From Spirochaetales bacterium (GTDB lineage Bacteria; Spirochaetota; Spirochaetia; DTKZ01), in assembly GCA_031280945.1 (NCBI GenBank), contig JAITGB010000048.1, forward strand, positions 1-8,840: a DNA stretch of 8,840 nt. The letters run 5' to 3'. Shown piece by piece: positions 1-6,014 of the stretch (the first letter of the stretch is position 1; each line of letters begins with the position of its first letter). Made by a program: the position numbers and the translations under genes. The notes beneath the pieces are model-generated. The model was not told where the DNA came from, made no database searches, and saw only the letters and a list, made by a program, of their open reading frames with translations.

Positions 1-410
1 TTATTGGTGTTGGGGCTTGAGAATTCCACCATAATTTTTTCGCCCGAGAGGATTTTTGACGCGCCGTAGCTTTCGCCTTCTTCCTGGAGGCGGCTTAAGG
101 TTTTTTGGGTAACTTCCTCGCGGTCAAGGCGTATGTTGAGGTACGGCCCCGCTGTTGCGCAGCTAAGGCGGCCTGGCCCGGCGTCCTCTGCCAGGCGGCC
201 CGCGAGTTCTTCGGCGATTTTTGGCGGGGAGCTTTTGAAGAGTTTCGCAAAGGGGAAAAGAGGGACGGCTATGTCGCCCAGCTCTAGCCGGGGCGGTTTT
301 TCCAGTACGAGTGAGTCTTCGGGGACTTCAGCTTCAACGCCGCGGGAAGCGGCCATGTTCTGGAGCGCCTCACGGAGGCGTGTTTTTAATTCTTTTTTGA
401 TGTTTTTCAT
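1..410 (-). CDS. argS: Arginyl-tRNA synthetase, N-terminal part (3' end outside window)
   Basis: Charges tRNA-Arg with arginine using ATP in the cytoplasm. Only the first 136 codons are present; the gene runs off the left edge with no stop. The translation begins MKNIKKELKTRLREAL and holds the additional N-terminal domain typical of ArgS, with the segment PPRLELGDIAVPLFPFAK near residues 39-56 and GPYLNIRLD near 88-96. It ends in VEFSSPNTN (residues 128-136), which in this family leads into the class I HIGH-type ATP site; the next, incomplete codon begins AA, fitting the expected lysine. The ATG at 408-410 is preceded by an AAGGA ribosome site. The gene starts 11 bp after the stop of the upstream 590-residue gene, so the two are probably co-transcribed. 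Identity rests on the recognised motif and N-terminal domain; the catalytic core lies outside the window. Confidence 0.93.
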   Translation of the reverse strand, partial: MKNIKKELKTRLREALQNMAASRGVEAEVPEDSLVLEKPPRLELGDIAVPLFPFAKLFKSSPPKIAEELAGRLAEDAGPGRLSCATAGPYLNIRLDREEVTQKTLSRLQEEGESYGASKILSGEKIMVEFSSPNTN

Positions 411-415
411 GTTTT

Positions 416-420
416 TCCTT
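416..420 (-). promoter_or_regulatory. Ribosome binding site of argS
   Basis: On the minus strand AAGGA lies 5 bases before the argS ATG (408-410), inside the 11-bp gap after the upstream stop codon. It supports this start and translation from a shared mRNA. Two other genes on this strand and the plus strand lack such a site, so its presence here fits an internal operon gene. Confidence 0.7.
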
Positions 421-421
421 A

Positions 422-2194
422 CTATAAACCTTTTTCTTCAGCGAAGAGTTTATCCAGGACTTCGCCCACCTGCTTGCATTTGACGAGGGCCTCGCCTATG
501 TCTTTTCTCACGGTTTCGTTTTCTTTGCCGCCGAGGGAGTTGAGGTTGGAGAGGCTATCGTAATGCCCGTCTACGTCTCCGGTGAGTATGCCGCCCAGAA
601 TATTGGTGAGGAGTTTGAGCCCCTCCCGCAGGGTTTTTATGAAATACTCCACGTCCATGTTGGTCCTGGCAAGCACCGCTTCGAGCGAGAGCCTTTTTGC
701 GGCAGGGGGAACCTTTTCCGCAAGTTCGCGGTTCAGGGCGGCGGCGAGGTTCCCTCCCGGCGCGAGGGATGCCTCGAATTTTTCCAGAATGGAGCCTGCC
801 TTGCCCAAAGTTTCGAGGGCCGCGGCAAGCTCTGTGCGGTTTTCTCCCTTGTAAAAGATACCCTCCGAGAGAATAGTGTCTATGACACGGCCCACATCTC
901 CGGTGAGGACAACCTGAAGGAATGTTTTTGCCACGCCCAGGCTCATGACGAAAGGGCCGGAGGCCTCGCGGCCCTCAACAGTGATGACGTAATTTTCCAC
1001 GGCCTCGACCGGAGTGGAGCCAAAAATCCAGCGGATTTCCGTGTCCATTTCCTTTTGCCGCCGGCAGGAGCAAAAGTCCTTGTATACCTCGTCCGTGCGG
1101 CTCTTCCAAAACAGCTTGAAAAGGGCGAACCAGTCTTCCGCGCCGCCGGAGGAGGAAAAGTCGTAGCGCGAATCTGATGCCACGTAGCGGGCAATGGCAA
1201 GCCAGGGAGTCCGCCTGTTGATTCCCCGGATATCCTCAAGAGCGCGCGAAGCGCTCTTGATTTCGCCCGCAAGCCTGTCCTCCGCGCCGGGGTCCGATGC
1301 CTTTTCGCCGGAATAAAAGAGGAATACCGCCCGAAGAAGCACGGCGGAAGGAGCGTCCTTCATTCCCGAAAGGCTTTCCGCGAGCTTCAAAACAGCCTCG
1401 CGCGCCTTTATGATAGAGCAGGGCAGCGGCGTTCCGTCCGGCCCCACAGGAAAAAGCGTAATGAGCCTGTCGAAATGATACTGCGCAGCTAGAGCAAGCT
1501 GCTCGAGCGCCTTCATGTCCTTGTACATGAGAGCCTTGCCCTCAGGAGGAAGGTTCCGCATACAATTTTCCCTGGCAGCGTCCATCATTCTTTTTATTTC
1601 CCCGTTGGAAAGCTCCGCGGCAGGAGGAATCTCCCCCGTATTCCCGGCTTCCCCCACATCTCCGTCCCCAGGCGGGGCCTCTTTCCCCCGTGCCTTCATG
1701 GCGCAAAACGCGGGGTCTGTTTCACGGACCAAACAGCTCAACGCCTCCTCCATGTGCAGTTCCGCAAGAAAAGCTATAAACCCCGCCTTCTCCTGCCCCA
1801 TAATTTCCCGCACAGGGCCCGCAAAAGGAAGAAGAGCGTCTTTCAGATTTTTTACCTCAACGCAGAAAGCCGGCAGGAGAAGCCCCTCCGAACAATCAAT
1901 CAGGCCCGTACTTTTCCGCTCAATCCCGCGGGCAAGGGCAAGAAGGGCGTACTCCTCGATAACCTCAGACTTGGAGCGCCGCGTAAAAAGCATCTTCAAA
2001 AAAAGAAAAAAACGGACCACAAGGCCCAGCCGCGCAAAAGCCGCCTCCGCATCGAGAGGAACCTCCTCGGCCTCCCCCTCCGCCAAAGGAGCATCGGAGA
2101 CTTCCCCCCGCTCGCCAAGTCGCTGGAGTAAAGCCCTTCGCTCCTCACGGGAAATTCCGGTTGCGAGTTTATCAAAAACAGTTTCCGCGCCCAT
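422..2194 (-). CDS. Conserved spirochaete-type helical protein of unknown function, upstream of argS
   Basis: Encodes 590 residues with no motif of an enzyme that I recognise. From memory, treponemes carry large hypothetical proteins of this kind next to argS (a DUF5312-like family is my best guess, unverified). Visible features: a charged helical N-terminus (1-50); a strongly hydrophobic, Arg/Lys-flanked stretch LGLVVRFFLFLKMLF at about 56-70 that could be a membrane-associating helix; a Gly/Pro/acidic linker near 168-196 that separates two mostly alpha-helical parts; and a helical, leucine-rich C-terminus. There is no signal peptide, so a cytoplasmic or inner-membrane-associated location is inferred. 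The ATG at 2192-2194 has no Shine-Dalgarno sequence but sits 11 bases after a TATACT -10 box, so the leader would be very short. It is divergent from ftsK and lies 11 bp upstream of argS. Real gene: very likely; function: unknown. Confidence 0.85.
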   Translation of the reverse strand: MGAETVFDKLATGISREERRALLQRLGERGEVSDAPLAEGEAEEVPLDAEAAFARLGLVVRFFLFLKMLFTRRSKSEVIEEYALLALARGIERKSTGLIDCSEGLLLPAFCVEVKNLKDALLPFAGPVREIMGQEKAGFIAFLAELHMEEALSCLVRETDPAFCAMKARGKEAPPGDGDVGEAGNTGEIPPAAELSNGEIKRMMDAARENCMRNLPPEGKALMYKDMKALEQLALAAQYHFDRLITLFPVGPDGTPLPCSIIKAREAVLKLAESLSGMKDAPSAVLLRAVFLFYSGEKASDPGAEDRLAGEIKSASRALEDIRGINRRTPWLAIARYVASDSRYDFSSSGGAEDWFALFKLFWKSRTDEVYKDFCSCRRQKEMDTEIRWIFGSTPVEAVENYVITVEGREASGPFVMSLGVAKTFLQVVLTGDVGRVIDTILSEGIFYKGENRTELAAALETLGKAGSILEKFEASLAPGGNLAAALNRELAEKVPPAAKRLSLEAVLARTNMDVEYFIKTLREGLKLLTNILGGILTGDVDGHYDSLSNLNSLGGKENETVRKDIGEALVKCKQVGEVLDKLFAEEKGL

Positions 2195-2205
2195 AGGAAA
2201 AACCC

Positions 2206-2234
2206 AGTATAGAGTATATGAAGAATTTGTTTAA
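2206..2234 (-). promoter_or_regulatory. Candidate promoter for the 590-residue gene and argS
   Basis: Reading the minus strand, TTAAAC (2229-2234) and TATACT (2206-2211) are separated by 17 bases. The -10 matches the sigma-70 consensus at 5 of 6 positions, the -35 only at 3 of 6. A transcript starting about 7 bases after the -10 would have a leader of only about 5 bases before the ATG, with no Shine-Dalgarno sequence. Predicted by eye only. Confidence 0.45.
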
Positions 2235-2254
2235 GGCTTTGTTTTTGAAGAAAG

Positions 2255-2300
2255 ATTTGGGCGCATCCCCTTGCGCGCGCCCACGGCCCGCGGCAGCGGG
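2255..2300 (+). repeat. Short (internally deleted) copy of the GGGCGCATCCC...GCGCCC intergenic repeat
   Basis: The 16 bases at 2255-2270 (ATTTGGGCGCATCCCC) are identical to 8376-8391. They are followed at once by TTGCGCGCGCCCACGGCCC (2271-2289), which matches the right end of the long copy at 8492-8508 apart from one extra GC. The roughly 100-bp hairpin core found in the long copy is absent. A small hairpin CCCGC-GGCA-GCGGG follows at 2287-2300. It lies in the divergent 192-bp spacer between the 590-residue gene and ftsK. Confidence 0.7.
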
Positions 2301-2374
2301 TCTCCCCGGAAAAAAATCTCAAAAAACCCCGCGCTTCGGCATTTCCTGTACTCATTTCCGGCCAAAGAGCAGCC

Positions 2375-2380
2375 GATAAT
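2375..2380 (+). promoter_or_regulatory. Candidate -10 box of ftsK
   Basis: GATAAT matches the -10 consensus at 5 of 6 positions and ends 6 bases before the ftsK ATG (2387). No convincing -35 box is seen 16-18 bases upstream (TCATTT at 2352-2357). No Shine-Dalgarno sequence precedes the ATG. If used, transcription would begin at or next to the ATG, giving a leaderless mRNA. Confidence 0.35.
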
Positions 2381-2386
2381 CTGGAC

Positions 2387-4789
2387 ATGAAGTTGCGCGG
2401 CCTTTCCTGGTTTTTTTCCACGATTCTTACCCTTGCCGGGGTTTGGTGCATGGCCTGCCTTGCCGTCTACTTTATGACAGGCACGGCAGCAGCCCCCGGC
2501 CAGCTTACCCCCGGAGCAGCCGTAGGCAGGTTTTTCTTTCGCAGCTTTCACTACGCCGCGTTTTTTATCCCCCTGTACTTCTGCGCCTGCGCCTTTTTTC
2601 TCCTGCAAAAACCCTTCTACCCCGAAAGGCTCCTCGTCTTGAACTACCTTATCCTGCCCTTTCTTACTTTAAGCATCTGCCTCAGGCTTTTTGCGGGCTT
2701 CGCTCTTGAAGCATCGCCTGTAACCGTGTTTTTCGTGAACTCCTTTTCAGCCCTGGGAGGCGCCATACTCACGGCCCTGCTTTTTCTTCTGGAACTCAGC
2801 CTCATGCCCGTGGCTTCTACTTTTCTGCGCGACAAACTGCATACGTTTTTTCCTCCACAGGAAACCAAAGAACTCATTCTTTTGGACGCGCCGGCGGAAG
2901 AGAAAGCCCGGCTCAGGAACCACGAATTTGTGCGTATTGCGCCGGAAGATTCAGTGATTACGCAGAGGCTCGAAGAAGAAGGCTCTTTTTTCTCTGTGGG
3001 CGGCATCAAGATGCTCTACGGAGGACGGTTTACCGCCATGTACGACGAAGACTCAGGCAAAGGAGAAACCTGCGTCATCTATGGAAATTTTACCCCCCCG
3101 CGCGCCGAAGAAGCCCCCCCCCAGGAAAACGGCATAGAAATAGTCGGCATAGAAATAGTCGATGAAGAACTCCCCGAAGATACACCCGAAGAAGAAGACC
3201 CCTGCGCCGAAACCGAAATCACCGCCGGCCTCGAAGCCGACACCGAGGCCGAAATCGACGCTGAAATCGAGGCCGAAGCCGAAAACAGCGCCGCCGGCAT
3301 CGAAGCCGGCGCCGGCCCCGAAGAGAGAAGGCCCGCCCCCTCTCCCCCGCGCAGCGAACCCCGCCCCCGCAGCCTCAAAAAAAAAGCCTACCATGTCCCG
3401 GTTGAGGGCCTGCTTACCGAATACTCAGGAGGCAGGTACTGGGAAGTTGACGATGAAACCCGCCTTTCCGGCGATGTCCTGCGCTCTACGCTTGAAGAAT
3501 TCAAAATACAGGCCGATGTCGTTGGAATCCGCAAGGGCCCCGTCATTACCATGTTTGAAATCCTTCCCGCGCCGGGCGTTAAACTCTCAAAAATTGTCAA
3601 CCTCGCGGATAATATCGCCCTCAGGCTCGCGGCCTCCAGCGTCCGCATCGTGGCCCCCATACCCGGCAAACACGCCGTGGGCATAGAAATTCCCAACAAA
3701 CACAGGGCCATAGTCTCCTTTGCCGAACTCATCAGCGCGGAAAAATTCTCCGCAGTAAAAATGGAAATCCCCCTTGCTCTGGGAAAAGACATAACAGGTG
3801 AAGCCCAAATCATAGACCTCGTAGGAACGCCCCACCTCCTCATAGCAGGGGCCACAGGTTCGGGAAAATCCGTCTGCGTCAACTCCATTATTTGTTCGAT
3901 TCTCTACCGGCGCTCGCCCGAAGAAGTAAAACTCATCCTGATTGACCCCAAAATCGTAGAACTGAAATTCTATAACGATGTTCCGCACCTGCTCACCCCC
4001 GTTATCACGGAACCCAAAAAGGCTTTTCAGGCCCTGCAGTACGCAATCTACGAAATGGAACGCCGCTACGCGCTCCTTGATTCCCTGGGTGTGCGCGACA
4101 TACGCTCCTACAACCGCAAAATCAAGGCGAAAAACATCGCCACCACCCCTCTGCCCTACCTCGTTATCATCATAGACGAGTTCGCCGACCTCATGGCGAC
4201 AACAGGCAAGGAGCTTGAATCCACCCTGGCCCGCCTCGCCGCCATGAGCCGCGCCGTGGGCATACACCTCATCCTCGCCACGCAAAGGCCCTCCATCGAT
4301 GTTATTACGGGCCTCATCAAGGCGAACATACCCTCGCGCATAGCCTTTATGGTCGCGGGAAAATTCGACTCGCGCATCATCATAGACGCCGTAGGCGCGG
4401 AAAAACTCCTGGGCCGGGGGGATATGCTTTTCGCCCCCTCGTGGGACCCCTTTCCCGTGCGTATGCAGGGCGCGTACCTCACCGAAGAAGAAGTTGAAAA
4501 GGTAGTGGACTACGTAAAGACCCTCGGCGAACCAGAGTACATTGACGATGAAATTTTTATCGACGATGAGGAAGAAGAATTCTTTGAGGATGACGAGGAA
4601 GACCCTCTCCTCGACAAGGCCATAGAAATTGTTACAACCAGCAACAAAGCCTCAGCCTCCTACCTCCAGAGACGGCTCAAAATAGGCTACAACCGCGCCG
4701 CCCGCATGGTTGAAATCATGGAAAGGCGCGGCATTGTAAGCCCGCAGGACGGCAGCAAGGCCCGCCGCGTTCTTTCCGCCGCGAGCTAA
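2387..4789 (+). CDS. ftsK: DNA translocase FtsK/SpoIIIE family
   Basis: Membrane-anchored, ATP-driven hexameric pump that moves chromosome ends through the closing division septum and, in the family, activates XerCD at dif. The 800-residue protein shows, in order: about four hydrophobic membrane segments (roughly 9-30, 54-73, 82-106, 113-146); an acidic, proline-containing linker (about 238-330); the alpha and beta motor domains with Walker A GATGSGKS (488-495), Walker B LVIIIDE (592-598) and the family motif ATQRPS (631-636); a second very acidic patch (719-739); and the gamma winged helix (about 740-797) with IGYNRAARMVEIMERRGIV, which reads DNA polarity sequences in the family. The length is in the usual SpoIIIE range, far below E. 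coli FtsK. The ATG at 2387 has no Shine-Dalgarno sequence but follows a GATAAT. The stop overlaps the convergent RraA-like gene by 4 bp. Confidence 0.97.
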   Translation: MKLRGLSWFFSTILTLAGVWCMACLAVYFMTGTAAAPGQLTPGAAVGRFFFRSFHYAAFFIPLYFCACAFFLLQKPFYPERLLVLNYLILPFLTLSICLRLFAGFALEASPVTVFFVNSFSALGGAILTALLFLLELSLMPVASTFLRDKLHTFFPPQETKELILLDAPAEEKARLRNHEFVRIAPEDSVITQRLEEEGSFFSVGGIKMLYGGRFTAMYDEDSGKGETCVIYGNFTPPRAEEAPPQENGIEIVGIEIVDEELPEDTPEEEDPCAETEITAGLEADTEAEIDAEIEAEAENSAAGIEAGAGPEERRPAPSPPRSEPRPRSLKKKAYHVPVEGLLTEYSGGRYWEVDDETRLSGDVLRSTLEEFKIQADVVGIRKGPVITMFEILPAPGVKLSKIVNLADNIALRLAASSVRIVAPIPGKHAVGIEIPNKHRAIVSFAELISAEKFSAVKMEIPLALGKDITGEAQIIDLVGTPHLLIAGATGSGKSVCVNSIICSILYRRSPEEVKLILIDPKIVELKFYNDVPHLLTPVITEPKKAFQALQYAIYEMERRYALLDSLGVRDIRSYNRKIKAKNIATTPLPYLVIIIDEFADLMATTGKELESTLARLAAMSRAVGIHLILATQRPSIDVITGLIKANIPSRIAFMVAGKFDSRIIIDAVGAEKLLGRGDMLFAPSWDPFPVRMQGAYLTEEEVEKVVDYVKTLGEPEYIDDEIFIDDEEEEFFEDDEEDPLLDKAIEIVTTSNKASASYLQRRLKIGYNRAARMVEIMERRGIVSPQDGSKARRVLSAAS
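3131..3160 (+). repeat. Exact 15-bp tandem duplication inside the ftsK linker
   Basis: GGCATAGAAATAGTC occurs twice back to back (3131-3145 and 3146-3160), in frame, encoding GIEIV twice. It lies in the acidic linker of FtsK, next to C runs of 7 (3093-3099) and 9 (3114-3122). The linker continues with degenerate Glu/Ala/Ile codon repeats up to about 3300, so the segment has grown by small duplications. Confidence 0.85.
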
Positions 4790-5523
4790 CCCTTTTTTAG
4801 ACGAGCGGTAAATTCTTCCGCCGCCTCACTGCGCAGACGATTCATTTCCGCGCGCCACTTTGTGAGACTCTCCATTTCAACAAGCCCTCCAAAGTATCTG
4901 CGGCAGTTCGTAAGTACAGGGGCCTCCGCCGCGGCAGCAGCGCGGCAGGCCTCGGCAAGGTGGGGCGCAATCGCGTCAGGAATAACGACAACCCCGTGCT
5001 TATCCGCAAAAACAAGCTCTCCCGGCGAAACCGCGAGGCCGCCCACATCTACAGGGCCGCCCACTTCCACAAGGTGAATATAGGCGTGGGAAACGAGAAT
5101 ACGCGCCGCGTAATACTCAAAACCCAGGGGCTCCACTTCATCAAGGTCGCGCACGCCCCCGGAGGTTACAACCCCCGCGCAGCCCAGGGCCGCATGAGTT
5201 GTGGCCTGCACCTCGCCCCAAAAAGAACCCGTGGGAACAGGGTCCAGGTCCTGAATAACCGTTATGGTGGGTTTGGGGCTCGCGTGGAGCGTACCGTAGT
5301 ATGTGTCCGCGAGTTTTTTCTGCTCTTCGGTTGGCGGGTGCAGAGCGGAAATCCGCGCGGTGCAGGCGTACCCGACTGTCCTCGCGGAGTTATGAAAAAC
5401 TTTTTTAATATCCGTGTTCATAAAACCGGATGTCTTGGGCCGTACGCTGAAAAACTCAATGGCGTTGCAGATTGTAGGTGAGTCAAATTTTTTCAGTTCG
5501 GCAAGCTGTTCCTCTGTCAGCAT
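4786..5523 (-). CDS. RraA-like / HMG-aldolase family protein
   Basis: A 245-residue member of the RraA fold family, which includes the RNase E regulator RraA, 4-hydroxy-4-methyl-2-oxoglutarate (HMG) aldolases and oxaloacetate decarboxylases. Core family motifs are visible: GEVQATTHAALGCAG (103-117), the active-site-type SGGVRD (121-126; Arg125 and Asp126 are the metal/substrate residues of the aldolases), and VSPGELVFADKHGVVVIP (165-182). The protein is longer than E. coli RraA (about 160 residues) and near the aldolase length, with an extra helical C-terminus (about 185-245). This and the intact RD motif favour a metal-dependent aldolase or decarboxylase over an RNase E inhibitor; the substrate cannot be told from context. 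The ATG at 5521-5523 follows a strong AAGGAGG. The gene converges on ftsK with a 4-bp overlap and is divergent from the zinc-ribbon gene. Confidence 0.88.
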   Translation of the reverse strand: MLTEEQLAELKKFDSPTICNAIEFFSVRPKTSGFMNTDIKKVFHNSARTVGYACTARISALHPPTEEQKKLADTYYGTLHASPKPTITVIQDLDPVPTGSFWGEVQATTHAALGCAGVVTSGGVRDLDEVEPLGFEYYAARILVSHAYIHLVEVGGPVDVGGLAVSPGELVFADKHGVVVIPDAIAPHLAEACRAAAAAEAPVLTNCRRYFGGLVEMESLTKWRAEMNRLRSEAAEEFTARLKKG

Positions 5524-5527
5524 ATTT

Positions 5528-5534
5528 CCTCCTT
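5528..5534 (-). promoter_or_regulatory. Strong Shine-Dalgarno sequence of the RraA-like gene
   Basis: AAGGAGG on the minus strand, four bases before the ATG at 5521-5523. It fixes the start and contrasts with the absence of such a site before ftsK, the zinc-ribbon gene, the propeller/NodB gene and the 590-residue gene. Confidence 0.8.
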
Positions 5535-5629
5535 AGGGATACAGGGCTCGTGCGTACAGTGAAAACCGCGCCCACACACCGGCAGCCAAATTCCAAAAAA
5601 CCCTGTCCCCGCAGTGTACCACAGTCATC

Positions 5630-5659
5630 TTGCCTGAGTAAAGGTTTTACGGGTATAGT
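5630..5659 (+). promoter_or_regulatory. Candidate promoter of the zinc-ribbon gene
   Basis: TTGCCT (5630-5635) and TATAGT (5654-5659) are 18 bases apart; each is a fair match to sigma-70 hexamers. The -10 ends 7 bases before the ATG at 5667, so the predicted start of transcription falls at the start codon, implying a leaderless mRNA. By eye only. Confidence 0.5.
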
Positions 5660-5666
5660 TAAGAGT

Positions 5667-5906
5667 ATGGACTTCTCGCGGTTTTGCCTGCACTGCGGCG
5701 GGCTCCTCGAAAAAAATTTTCTCTTCTGCCCCCACTGCGGAACAGAACTCATGGTGCGCTTCACGCCCGCGGAAATCGTAGACGATTCTTTTAACAAGCT
5801 CGAATGTATAGCGGCGCAGGGCTCGCTGGGCCGGCTGGAAAACTGCCGCGCAGCCTTGGATACAATGGAAAAAGAACTCGACGATTTTCTCCTCAAACGG
5901 CTGTAA
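5667..5906 (+). CDS. Small zinc-ribbon protein, function unknown
   Basis: Encodes 79 residues beginning MDFSRFCLHCGGLLEKNFLF. Two CxxC knuckles (Cys7/Cys10 and Cys21/Cys24) 10 residues apart form a classic four-cysteine zinc ribbon, with CxHCG in both halves. The remaining C-terminal half (about 33-79) is predicted by eye to be helical and charged, and ends EKELDDFLLKRL, perhaps a protein-interaction helix. No signal peptide, so cytoplasmic. The frame is open upstream to 5478, but that part is antisense to the RraA-like gene and does not look like protein; the ATG at 5667 places the first knuckle near the N-terminus, as is usual, and lies just after a promoter-like pair. The specific role is not recognisable; such ribbons occur in nucleic-acid-binding and scaffold proteins. 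Confidence 0.75.
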   Translation: MDFSRFCLHCGGLLEKNFLFCPHCGTELMVRFTPAEIVDDSFNKLECIAAQGSLGRLENCRAALDTMEKELDDFLLKRL

Positions 5907-5935
5907 GCGCGGCTTTCCACCTATCCGGAGACCCG

Positions 5936-5965
5936 CCCGTAAAAACAGCCCCGTAAAAACAGCCC
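5936..5965 (+). repeat. 14-bp tandem repeat upstream of the propeller/NodB gene
   Basis: A 14-bp unit (CCCGTAAAAACAGC by one phase) repeats with period 14 from 5936 to 5965, just over two perfect copies. It lies in the 108-bp spacer between the zinc-ribbon stop and the next start, about 50-80 bp ahead of the start codon, where it could be a paired operator or simply a slippage product. Confidence 0.7.
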
Positions 5966-6014
5966 GAAAAGCGGCTTAAAAGTTTCGCTTAAATTGCCGA
6001 TTCTCTTAAATATA

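Noticed and set aside
3587..4285. 232-codon open frame antisense to the FtsK motor
   Set aside because: Lies entirely opposite the conserved Walker region; composition is typical of a reverse frame of GC-rich coding DNA.
5478..5666. Upstream extension of the zinc-ribbon frame
   Set aside because: No ATG start at 5478, overlaps the start and ribosome site of the divergent RraA-like gene, and would place the promoter-like pair inside the gene.
5994..6014. TTG start giving seven extra residues to the propeller/NodB protein
   Set aside because: No Shine-Dalgarno sequence, and the extra MPILLNI precedes an ATG that already gives a normal signal peptide n-region.
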